Assembly (NCBI GenBank): GCA_003254885.1
Contig: QANT01007697.1
Location: 1-24,875, forward strand
Reading direction: 5' to 3'
From: Purshia tridentata
Lineage: Eukaryota > Streptophyta > Magnoliopsida > Rosales > Rosaceae
DNA: 24,875 bases
The notes beneath the pieces are model-generated. The model was not told the origin of the DNA. It did no database searches and saw nothing but the letters and a program-made list of their open reading frames with translations. Within the stretch, counting starts at the first letter, position 1. The number at the start of each line of letters is the position of its first letter. Made by a program: the position numbers and the translations under genes. This document shows positions 1 to 12,540 of this stretch, piece after piece.

Positions 1-30
1 TGCGGATGCTCGTTTGCAGATTTTCTCTCG

Positions 31-75
31 CCGACTGGTCGGTCTTCATATACCGATCGATCGGTCACCAGTCGG
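31..75. repeat. Hairpin with central palindrome, probably intronic
   Basis: The 9-base arm CCGACTGGT at 31-39 has its exact reverse complement at 67-75. A perfect 12-base palindrome, CCGATCGATCGG, lies between them at 53-64. CGGTC recurs several times in the stretch. It sits in what is probably intron 2 of the partial minus-strand gene, so the structure could form in the pre-mRNA. No function is recognised. Confidence 0.6.
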
Positions 76-128
76 TCAGTCAAAATCGGCAAAAGAAAAT
101 TGCGGTTGTCCGGCCCAGAGAAAGACTG

Positions 129-147
129 ATATATATATATATATATG
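129..147. repeat. (TA)n microsatellite
   Basis: This is an uninterrupted run of alternating T and A of about 19 bases. It lies downstream of exon 2 of the partial minus-strand gene, probably in an intron. Confidence 0.85.
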
Positions 148-217
148 CAGAAAATCTTAATATATTGACCAATGTATCTTTAAATAATTAACAAGAGGAA
201 GACAGAGAAAGACTCAC

Positions 218-419
218 ATTGGTGTTAGAATTTGCAACATGGTCAGTAGTACTGAATGATGAAGCCTCTGCAAAAGCCTGCAAGCAAAGAGATCGAGCAA
301 TATTAATTGTTCGTACATGCATCAAAATAGTACACAAATAATTAATTAATCAGTATCTAATGTACCAGCTGCAGGAGAAGGAAAGTGATAGCAAAAATGG
401 AGAAGAGCAAGAGCTTCAT
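218..419 (-). CDS. Secreted small protein, 5' part only (two exons; gene leaves the window)
   Basis: Two exons can be read on the minus strand. Exon 1 is 419-366 (18 codons, starting MKLLLFSIFAITFLLLQL). It ends at a GT donor (365-364). After an AG acceptor, exon 2 is 277-218 (20 codons, AFAEASSFSTTDHVANSNTN), followed by a strong GTGAGT donor. Both exons keep phase 0. The first 20 or so residues are a clear signal peptide with a hydrophobic core and a likely cleavage site near AFA/EA. The mature protein is therefore probably secreted. A TATA box lies about 90 bases upstream of the ATG. This layout, with a signal peptide exon followed by a short Ser/Thr/Asn-rich exon, fits plant cysteine-rich peptide genes such as the GASA/snakin family. 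The cysteine-rich exon that would prove it is outside the window, so the family is only a guess. Confidence 0.6.
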
Positions 420-509
420 GTTGTGTAAGTGCCTAACTAACGATAGGGTTGATGAAATTTTCTGGATGCAATTTAAGGGATGAAAGAGGAGGGAGGCTGG
501 CTTGTGCTG

Positions 510-518
510 TATATATAG
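510..518 (-). promoter_or_regulatory. TATA box of the secreted-protein gene
   Basis: Read on the minus strand the sequence is CTATATATA. It lies about 92 bases upstream of the start codon at 419. That spacing predicts a transcript start near 480 and a 5'UTR of roughly 60 bases. Confidence 0.55.
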
Positions 519-519
519 T

Positions 520-2640
520 CATATAGATATTTATAGGCTTGCATGTTTTAATTGGGTTTTTGTTTATTTCTTTGTTTTCATAGATCACGTTAAATTATGA
601 TTTTGTAAGATTGATTCACGGGCAATATAGTGGCAAGTTCACAGGCGCAGTTTAGTTGATCGAGTGTTTTGGGACATGTTTGAGTAAAAGACGACCCTCT
701 TTTTGGAGCCTTCCTTGATTTCACTTCTTTTTTTGTTTTTGTTTGTTGCCTTTACTCGTGTATATATGTGTCTGAGACTTATGACTCTGAGCACAGCTAG
801 CTGTTTTGGCAGGGGAGAGAGAGAGAGAGAGAGAGAGAGATGGTCCCTCACCCACTTGCGCATATTGTCTCATGGCCCTATCTTAGCTTCAAAATAACGA
901 AGCTCTCTCAGCTGANGCTTCTGTAGAACATGGGCTGGATATTTAATTAGCACAACAAATAGTGCAGCTGATATATCAAACAAGAAAAAGCTAAGGATGC
1001 CATAAAGACATGATCAGTTATGACAACAAATAAAAAAAATTAAATACACGTGTTCTATACTTATATGCATATATCTATTGTGATCCCATAAAGTAATTTT
1101 ATTTGTAGAATCTCTCGTTCTATATAATATTCTAATGATCCAAATCATTTATTCAAGTTTTTATTTAAATATTATTCTTATAAAAAATTAATCAAATAAA
1201 AATTTATTTGTTTATCTAATTTTAATTAAACAAATTGTCGAACCAAACATTTTTTATGAAAGCGTCTATTTATTTTATCAAATTTAGATAGGTAAATGAT
1301 CTCTGATTTGGTTACTTTTTGCAAGAATGATCTATGAATAGATGGTTCTGACATGGAATAGGCTCATCCGCCTCATCCATCGCTGAGCACAACATGCTGA
1401 GCCTCACCCTTCTTCTCTAAGCTCACTTGCGACACCACGCCTCTAAATGTTGCAACCGCAGTGAACTGCTACCAACAAAAAAATTGCAGCTAGTTCGGCA
1501 GGTGCCTACCAAATGAAACTCACATTTTTGGCGGACCAGTGCCGAACAGCCTGTTACAAGGACTGTGGCGCGCGTTGACGTCAGAGCTCATTGCGTTTGC
1601 TGCTGGTCTTGGTGGGGTTGCTGGGTAAATAAGCCAGAGAGAGAGGTGAGGTTGGGGGTGAGGCACGGGTGCTACACACGGTGGTGCAGAGTCGTGGCTG
1701 GGTGGATAATCTAGAGAGAGAAAGGGACGGAAGAGAGAGAGAGGAGGGAGGGTGTATAGTGAAATAAGGCTATGTTGGTAATTGATGGGTGTGTTTTGAG
1801 AGATTTTCAATTTGAGGAGAATATGAAAGGTGTGTAGTGAGAAATGATTGTGTTGACTGTTAAGAGATTTGGGAGTGTGCAAATAACAGCACTCTAAGAA
1901 TATATTAGAATTTTAAGTAATTTTCAGTGTGAATATTTTTGTGAAATTTCATTGCAAAAGTGCAGATTGATCTACTGCTATGGACTTAATGTTTCAAAAA
2001 GAGAAAAGATGCTCCACATGTTTGAATGATAAAAAATGTTGTTAGGGGCCGGACTATCAATAACTAGAAGCAAGGATGTTACACCCAAAATCTTAAGAAA
2101 GTTACAGAGAGACGTACCCAAGATTTTGAAAGTAGAACACCCAATTACTAGGGTATTGTACTCCTATGTATGTTAAGATACGCAAGTTATTTTTGTTAGT
2201 AAACATGGTTAGATCCAAGGAATTAGAAATATTACTAAATTAAAATTATCAAAACTTTATTAAAAGTTTAAATTGTTTTCATCTAAATTTTCATCAAAAT
2301 CAAAATTTTATTGAGAAATTTTCATATTTTAAAATCATCAAAATTCGAAATTTAATTTCTTGGTTAAATCATAACTTTTAATGGCAATACAAAAAATAAC
2401 AAAGGAAGTTACAAAATATTAGTTGAAACCACACACAAGGTTATGATAGTTCGAGTGTAATCTTGAGAAACATATATGTGAATATATTTATATATAGCAT
2501 GATGTCTTGAATATGTTCATACACATAATATCATTATCAGCTAACTTTTTTTTTTTTGTTGGTTATTTGTTTAAAAAAAGATCCTCCTTTTTCACCCAAA
2601 AAAATGGATCAGTTTCTTTTAGAATTTAAACCCACATACA
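520..2640. other. Intergenic region, no gene supported
   Basis: This separates the start of the partial gene from the 3' end of the E2 gene. 520-900 is mixed sequence ending in a GA tract. 900-1340 is AT-rich. 1350-1900 is more GC-rich, with a palindromic TGACGTCA (1576-1583, the TGA/bZIP-type core) and several GAGAGA runs. 1900-2640 is again AT-rich. The longest open frame (minus, 1520-1882) is Pro/Ser/His-rich and comes from the purine-rich strand, and I do not accept it as a gene. 500-1700 may act as the upstream promoter of the minus-strand gene. Confidence 0.5.
814..840. repeat. (GA)n microsatellite
   Basis: This is an uninterrupted GA repeat of about 13 units in intergenic DNA, upstream of the TATA box of the minus-strand secreted-protein gene. 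Open frames across it are low-complexity artefacts. Confidence 0.9.
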
Positions 2641-2927
2641 GGTTCCGGCAAGCAAAAAAAAAAAACCACATCGATCACTGGAGGAGGCCCCAAGACCATT
2701 AAGCATATAACTTGGTGGTTGTAAAATAACTCAAGAAATTCAACAATTTGCTAACATTCCAACGAAGTAAATGAAAGGTCCACAGAGCTAATTGGCAGGC
2801 AGTACATAGAATTGGAATGCCTATCAACTATCCTTTCCACCGTACAACAAAATGAAAGTAATTGAGAACCAATCAGAACTTCAATCTCTACTCCGATCAA
2901 AGATGAGACTCACCAAACCAGCAACTC

Positions 2928-5857
<2,930 letters not shown>

Positions 5858-5877
5858 CACACAGGTTCTTCAAAGGC

Positions 5878-6691
5878 CTGAAACAAAATTTAAGGGTCCT
5901 AAGTGCCTACAAATCCACCAAAGCAATATGGAAAGCGAGTGCCACATAATCCAAATCAAAATCGAAGGGGAAAACTGTACCAAAATAAATAAAAGGGGAA
6001 ATGATAAATACACAATGAAATAACCAGTTCATAAAAATTAAGGAAGTACTGAATTATTACAATACAATGTCAAACATTTTTTTTACTTTGCTAGTAATTT
6101 GTGAAGGACACCATCCGATTGAGCCTGATACATGCCATTGTTCCTCAGATTTTGATGGACTTTTCTATATATCAGGCTGTCCCCATAGGGAAACATTGTT
6201 GAACAATCAATTGACAAACAAACAGGGGATTCATATATTCTCAATTCAATAACATTTTTATTTATAAAAAACAAAAGCCGTGAAAACAAAAGCAACTTCT
6301 TAAAAAATGCAAAATATAATACGAAACAAGAAGATCGGAAGCATCTGGCAGGCACATTAATCCGTTGCTTTACGGTACGAACACACTAAACCTACTATAA
6401 AAAATATGATTAAAACAGTCTAAAATAAACCTCAGGAAATCAACCCCCAACACTCAAAGCAAATACAAATCATGCACGTACGAAAGTTTCTCAGCAAACA
6501 AACACAGCTCACAATGAAGAAGAAACAGGACAGTACAAATACAATCGGTTATTGGACTCCCAAACCCTGGTTAAACAGGCCTCCATTATCTCTAAGCCCT
6601 AAAAGAAAAAATTAACGAAAATGATACTCATATATCCTAGAGAATTGGAAATCGAAAAGATAGAGAAGAAGAAAATGTGCCAAACCCTCAC
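5878..6691 (-). other. 5'UTR intron of the E2 gene
   Basis: On the minus strand a CTGAG|GTGAGG donor (exon edge 6692) pairs with a TTTCAG|G acceptor (exon resumes at 5877). That leaves a 20-base untranslated stretch before the ATG at 5857. Leader introns are common in plant ubiquitin-pathway genes and often raise expression. That role is not shown here. The intron has open frames of no recognisable family. Confidence 0.6.
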
Positions 6692-6965
6692 CTCAGTTTG
6701 GGGATTTTGATCTGCTAATAGAAGCCGAAGGTCGTGTGGTAGAGAGAGAGAGAGTGTGAGAGTGACTTTATAGACGAGGGTTTCGCCCACCTCCCACGCC
6801 GTTACCTCTTATAGGATCGATTACTTGCCATGCACGCGGGTGTGGTACGGAGGAATTACCTTTATATTTTTTCTTCTTCTTTTTTTCTTTATAGTTGATA
6901 ACCTTATTACGAGTGTTTCTTTTAAGGCCCAAATCAAAATATGGCCTGCTAAAACGGCCCAGAAA
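6692..6965 (-). promoter_or_regulatory. E2 leader, TATA box and site II-like promoter motifs
   Basis: Reading leftward, two TGGGCC (site II-like) motifs lie at 6956-6961 and 6926-6931. A TATA box CTATAAAG lies at 6766-6773, and a CT-rich leader (6741-6756) follows. The start of transcription is expected near 6735-6745. The first leader exon ends at the GTGAGG donor (6691). TGGGCC motifs are typical of constitutively expressed plant genes. Confidence 0.55.
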
Positions 6966-7019
6966 TGAAACTGAATGATAAGCCGGTCCATTGTTTAGTG
7001 GTTCAATGTCCATCGTCGT

Positions 7020-7560
7020 GCTTTTTTTATTTTTTTAAGTTAATTACAAATAAATTAATAAATTTTTTTAAAATTATAGATTCATCACTGCATTTTTCTA
7101 TAATTACATTTTAGTCATCATTGACCAAAATGAAAATGATAAACTATATTAGATCAATAAACATACATTATTACGTAAATTTAAATTTGTATTTGATTGT
7201 TATAATAAATCAATTAACATACATTACTATGCTGATTTAGATTTGTATTATGTTTATATTTAATTACTACAATATATTAATAAATATACATTATTATGCA
7301 TATTTAAATTTGTATTAGGTTTGTATTGTTGTATACTTGTATCGTGATTCGCGGGTTATGAGTGTTCTGTTTTTCGTATTCTCTTTGGGCCAAATGAAGA
7401 AAAACTAAAACACCTTCTCCCAAAACTGAATGCTGCGGTACACAGTACACTTGCATTATACAAAACCTCAAACTTCTATGATATTCCAACAAAATTAATA
7501 CCATTCATACTGAAGTTAGCAGAGTTACAGAAGCAAATTCATAATTCTACTATTGCTACA
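7020..7560. other. Spacer between FCF1 3' end and E2 promoter
   Basis: The two genes are co-oriented. This AT-rich spacer holds the distal E2 promoter and, towards 7560, probably the 3'UTR end of FCF1. No gene is seen. It also contains the degenerate tandem repeat listed separately. Confidence 0.5.
7144..7335. repeat. Degenerate tandem repeat, three copies
   Basis: Three related units, each anchored by ATACATTAYTATG-like sequence followed about 8-15 bases later by TTAAATTTGTATT-like sequence. The anchors start near 7161, 7217 and 7284, giving a period of about 56-67 bases. AT-rich, non-coding, just upstream of the E2 promoter. Confidence 0.6.
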
Positions 7561-7761
7561 CGTACACTTCCATGTCTTCTCTTCTGACAGTAGGAAGAAA
7601 AAAGTTCCCAGAAGTTCCTATAAAAGAAAATTCACCCAACCCTAAAAGGACAATTCACTATCAAGACCATAGACGAGGTTTTTGTTGCTGGTCTGAGCAT
7701 ATGATGTGAATCACAGGGTGGTAGAACCGGTCCTTACTTCAGAAAGATCACATCCCCATCA

Positions 7762-10454
7762 TTAAATTCTTGGAGCTGCACCAAAACACAATATATACAC
7801 AAGTGTCTTAGTTAAGACCATGAATAAAAAGCCATCCCATCAAACTAAGATGATAAAATCTCACAAGTTTTCTTACCATCCTCATATTCATTTAAACCAA
7901 AATTTGAAAAAAAAACAAAAAAACAAAAAAACAAACCCTTTAGCCATCTTGTGCTTGTTTTAAAAGCACCTCAGTGACAACACAAAAACTTTACAAATAA
8001 CTCAATCTGGTTAAAAACCTTACAATAAATCAGAAATTCCCAATTAAAAATAGCTATTTAGCTTACCTCCACCAACTGTTGCTTCAGGCAACCGCTCAAT
8101 TGAATACCTGTGCTTGGTGATGTACATGATCGGCACACCAGGGACCTGCATTGAAACTAGCAAAGTTACACGCTAAGATCTTAATGCAACATAACATGGT
8201 TCCGTACTGCTATGAACTAACTATACTACCCTTCGGATCCTTCGTTTCAAATCTCGATCACATGTAGCAACAATGAAGCATTTATGCTGTTCCCAAAAAC
8301 AAAAAAATTCAATGTTAGTCTGAAAAAAATTAATATGAGATGCACCAGAGAAGTCTGATAGGCTGCAAGAAAAATCCCTAAAAGACCACACTCTGGTCAG
8401 TAATTTCAATAGTATGTTAACAGCAAGACAGAATAAGCAAAACAAACAGGATAATGCAGCACATCCACTATATACAATAAACAGCTTCAGGAGAGAAGAC
8501 GCATTTATTGTTACAAAGCCAGTTATTTGCTGCTGAAGAGATATTCCATCCCATGTATAAACATTACATGCAGTCACTTGTTGAAGTGACAGAACATCTA
8601 CATAAAAGAATGTAAATGAAACCTGTGACTGTTCAGACATACTGTAGCAACATTACTACCCTATGAATTTAACATTAAAGGGATAATGGGATTGTAAGAA
8701 TCCAGCACTCTAGTTAAAAAACAACACCACAACTCACTGCCTTCTAGAAGAGTTGAACACAATGTTATGCCACTTTTGCCAACCTTAAAATCTTTTGTAC
8801 TTAATTGGAACATACTGAGAGCTTGTTTTTTGTGCAAAAAAACATGATATCTGCTACATGAGCAGAATCTTGTGCATCTCAAATACAGAAGGTTCAGCTA
8901 CGGCCACTTGGTAGGGAAAATCAAGCACAATTCGGCCAGTCTATTTTAGGCAGCAACTTACTTAATAGAAAAAACTGATTATACTACATATAGAAAAGTT
9001 CATTGTACGGTAAAAGAAGGTAACCTATGAAGCCTCTCTACCTCAATCTCCCAACTCCCTTCCCCTACTAAAATTGACCAAAACTTGATGGCATTTGAGT
9101 AAAAAGAAAATTTCAAAATTTTGAAAATGTTCTCATTATTATATTTTAAAGAGTTCAAAACGCAAACAAGGAAAGTGTGCAGTTACTGAGCATAATCATA
9201 CCTGGGTAACTCTCTCAACGAGACAGTCATCAGCATAGGTTCCTTTATGAGTACATGGTATTCTCTCAAAACGAGGATCCTTGGCAATCCTTTGAAATCA
9301 AAATTAAAATACAAGTCAATTATTTATTAGTATAGCAATCTTTCTGTCACTCAAAATAAATAAATTATCTAGACTATATGAGTGAAAATGGAGCTATATA
9401 ACAGTTACTTTAGAAGCTTAGCATAATCGAAAGAACAAAATATATAATAGAAACAGTAAAATCCTAATGGACAGGACAACCAAGAGCCACACACATCGAA
9501 CAATTTCAAACCTTTTAGTCATGAAATACAATTAGTACAAGACATGGGAAAATACCTCAGAGCCACACGATATTTCTGACCTAACTTCTCAAGCTCTGCT
9601 ATAACACAATCTGTGATACAAGGAGTGCCTAAAAATTCAAACGATAGAAAAGTTGTTATTCAATAAAATAAAAGAGAAACTTTCAACTCAGTAACGGAAC
9701 TTAACATTCAAAACCACCGCTGATTTCAGGTAACAAAGTTCCCAAGAAATACTAAATACTTCTAAAAGTGAATAAGCAAGTGATTAAAGACTCACACTTC
9801 GCATATAGGCAGTCCATCATTCCCTTTTCCAAATCCAACTACAGAAAATCAAAGGCAACAAAATAATCACAATATGCCCAATACAGAATTTCTAAACAAT
9901 GTATAGCTTTAGCTCATCACAAAAAACAAAATGAGCTCAAAATAAATAAACACACACCATATATAAAGAGTTTTCAACCATAAATACAGAGTACTACCAT
10001 GAATAATGAAAAACATTAGTACTGAACACTCACTTTATTCTGGATAGAGAAATTGATGAAGTTGGTATCAACCAAAACACGGTAAGGAGGTCCCAACGCA
10101 GTGTTGTGTGTAAAGAAAAGCGCCGGATTAACATTTGGCCTAAATTACAAAAAAATTAATTATGTAATCCGCTAAACAAAAAGCAACAAATTGAAATAAA
10201 CTTTTATAAAGAAAAACCCATTACACATTTCGTGGTAGCTTTTCTTTGGTGAGGTCTTTCTTGTTTGGGTTCAAGACCTCCTGCTTGTAGCTGAATTTAA
10301 AACATGAAACAGAAAAAATTAATAATTAAAAATAGGTGATGAAATTCTGTGCAAAGCAGTGAGAAGTTATAGAAAAGGCTTACTTTTTAATTGCTTTGGA
10401 GGTGATCACCTTCTTCATAACCGCGAATTTAGGGCCTTTCTTTGCCTTCCCCAT
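7762..10454 (-). CDS. FCF1: FCF1/UTP24 homologue, PIN-domain rRNA-processing nuclease
   Basis: Nucleolar endonuclease of the small-subunit processome. The yeast and human family members act in cleavages that free the 18S rRNA 5' side. Nine exons on the minus strand: 10454-10384, 10290-10225, 10139-10034, 9838-9796, 9628-9556, 9289-9202, 8286-8230, 8145-8067 and 7775-7762. All have GT-AG borders in phase and sum to 597 bases, or 198 residues, the normal family length. The start is [10 protein letters not shown], a basic N-terminus. The PIN domain runs from about residue 65 to 180, with the acidic metal-binding positions D70 (VLVDTNF), E107 ([11 protein letters not shown]), D140/D141 (YADDCLV) and D159/D161 ([10 protein letters not shown]). 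The C-terminus is EATVGGAPRI. The last coding exon is only 14 bases, and intron 6 (8287-9201) is the longest. It is intact and highly conserved. Confidence 0.97.
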
Positions 10455-10770
10455 CTCCCGAAACCGAACCGTGCAAGCAAGACCGACAACCGCCGCCGAA
10501 CCGAAGAGACCTTCCGCCAACAGGAAGATTGCAGAAAGAGGAAGAGATAGCAGAGAAAGAGAGAGAGAGAGAGATGGCAGAGAGGGAGGGAGAAGAGATA
10601 GAGAGAGATGGCAGGGAGGGAGGGAAAATAGAGAGAGAGAGGCGCGACTGAGGAGGTGCGGAACCAATTCAGGGTTTAGTGGTTTTTGGGCTAATTTGAC
10701 CAACGAAGAGTGGGACCGGAATCTCTTTCTTGCTTCCAATGAGACTGATCTTATACTCAAAATCAAATAT
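10455..10770 (-). promoter_or_regulatory. FCF1 leader and promoter with telo-box-like and site II motifs
   Basis: Upstream of the FCF1 ATG the transcribed strand is strongly CT-rich (10540-10650), a typical plant leader. Beyond it lie AAACCCT (10671-10677, telo-box core) and AGCCCA (10687-10692, the reverse of the site II motif TGGGCT). This pair is known from promoters of plant ribosomal-protein and ribosome-biogenesis genes, which fits FCF1. No clear TATA box is seen. GA-rich open frames on both strands here are low-complexity artefacts. Confidence 0.5.
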
Positions 10771-10771
10771 A

Positions 10772-11165
10772 AGGAAGTGTATTGTATATAGATTTTAAAA
10801 GATTTACGGGGAGTTTAAAAGTTGTGTAGTATTTAATTAAGAATTTTAAAGATTTTAAATAAGTTTGTAAAAGTTTTGTGTATTTAATTAAGACTTTTAA
10901 TGACTTTTAAAAAGTTTATGAAAATTTATGTGTATTTAAAAAGTTATAGACTTTTATAAACTTCATTTAATGATGAATTTTAAAAGACTTTCAAAAAATT
11001 TTATATATATTTCAAAGTTATTATAAATCCAACCTCTTTCCTGTAAATTTATAAAGATTTTTATAAACTTTGTAGAATTTTATGAAAATATATAAATTAT
11101 GTAAAAGTATGCAATTTAAAAAAGTCTAAAAAAGTCTTTATAAATCTATATACACTACACCCTCT
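10772..11165. mobile_element. AT-rich MITE-like element beside the FCF1 promoter
   Basis: The left end has GTGTATTGTATATAGATTTT and the reverse complement of the right end has GTGTAGTGTATATAGATTTA. The similarity continues for some 30 bases, so these are inverted terminal repeats. The interior is built from short repeated motifs (TATTTAATTAAGACTTTTAA, TTTATAAA, AAAAGTCT types). The length is about 394 bp with no coding capacity. No target duplication is resolved, so the superfamily is left open. It stands some 320 bases upstream of the FCF1 start codon. Confidence 0.6.
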
Positions 11166-12160
11166 TTAGTCTTTAAACATAATTTCTCTCTTTCTATTTT
11201 TTTTTTTTATACTCTGTAATCAAAAGTTGAGATTAAAGCCTAATACCAATCTTGCAAAAGACAGAGAATCCACGTACCTAAGAATGACCCGATCCACATT
11301 ATAGCCATCACTAACCTCCTAAATAGTGTCTTAGAGTACATAAGATATCACAAAGGTCCTCACATAAATAATAATACATACATAGTCATATGTTCAAAAG
11401 TACCAAACCAAAAATAAGTAAATGAGCGCCCAATTGAAAATGAAGCCTAAGGGGAGACCTAAAAAGAAGTTATTCAAATTTATTATTAAAATATAAATTT
11501 TCTTAAAAAAATTTATTAGAAAATTATTATTCTTGACTTTTGAGATACTATATTATTGTTAAAATTCTTTATTCAAGTTTTCTTGACATTTTTTTTTATA
11601 ACAGTTTCATTGTATATTTGTGCTTTTTATGTTTGGGGTCATTATTTTTACTTTTTTTATTTGGGCTTATATTTATAAAAAAGTAGGTAAAAATTACTTG
11701 TTTAAACTAAGACATTCTTTCTATTTTAGCCCATTACACTTTTTTCACTTGAATCTTTTTGAAAGTATTAGAATCAAATACTTATTCTGAAATGATGCAT
11801 TTTTTCTATTTAGGATCATTATTTTTCTTTTTTTATTTGAACTTCTTAATGTATATGTATAAAGACTCATTTTAAAATAAGGTATTTTTGACCCTGAACA
11901 AGTATGAACCACACATGCATGAATAGAAAGGATTTCACACATGTATTGTACTTCCTAGATAATAGAAGTTCATATGAGTATCCCATTTTTAAATCTCATA
12001 TAATTTGGTGGAGTGTAACTCGATTATAAAGAAATGAAGCGAAATAGGCTAAAGAGCTTATTGTCCTTGCTTAACTTAGTTCGAGTCATCATTATATTCG
12101 TACTTTAACAATTCTATCATATAAAAAATTGAAGAAAATTTAATTTTAGGCTTGATTGCA
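11166..12160. other. AT-rich intergenic stretch, no gene
   Basis: Mostly AT-rich sequence between two MITE-like elements. Open frames are short and low in complexity. The only internal structure noticed is a direct duplication at 11632-11669 and 11804-11844 (TCATTATTTTT, then TTTTTTTATTTG in both), spaced about 175 bases apart. Confidence 0.5.
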
Positions 12161-12169
12161 ACAATTTAT

Positions 12170-12466
12170 GACCTCATTTGGTGTCTAGGATTGGATTGGA
12201 AAAGATAAATGGTAAATTCATTTGTATTTAAGGAAAAAGATGGAGTATTTTATAACTTAAAAAGAAAGAATATGGAAAGAAAATGGCTTAGCCACGAGGA
12301 AAATATTATCTTTGCTAATCCCCACTATTTTGAGGGTATTGGAAAAAATAAGTTTTTTTTTCATAATTTATCTATCTTATTTCTTTAACTTAGAAATTTC
12401 TTCTTTAAATATACATAAATTTGCCACTTATCATTTCCAATCCAATTCTAAACACCAAATGAGGCC
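12170..12466. mobile_element. MITE with CCTCATTTGGTG inverted terminal repeats
   Basis: The left end reads GACCTCATTTGGTGTCTAGG and the reverse complement of the right end reads GGCCTCATTTGGTGTTTAGA. Both go on with ATTGGATTGGAAA and a GATAAxTGGxAAATT block, so the inverted repeats span about 60 bases with few mismatches. Total length is 297 bp, non-coding. Ends of this kind suggest a Tourist (PIF/Harbinger)-like or hAT-like MITE. The flanks (TTA on the left, TAA on the right) do not give a clean direct duplication. Confidence 0.75.
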
Positions 12467-12540
12467 TAAAAGTTTGAGAACTTAAATTTTAAAAAATAAA
12501 AGTAACCGAGGTGAAATTAAAACAATTATATAATAAGAAT

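Noticed and set aside
1520..1882. Minus-strand 120-codon open frame
   Set aside because: Pro/Ser/His/Leu-rich product comes from a purine-rich strand with GA runs; no domain, no splice context and no family resemblance.
10380..10791. Overlapping long open frames on both strands upstream of FCF1
   Set aside because: They come from GA/CT repeats in the leader. Only the last stretch of the minus frame ([10 protein letters not shown]...) is the true first FCF1 exon.
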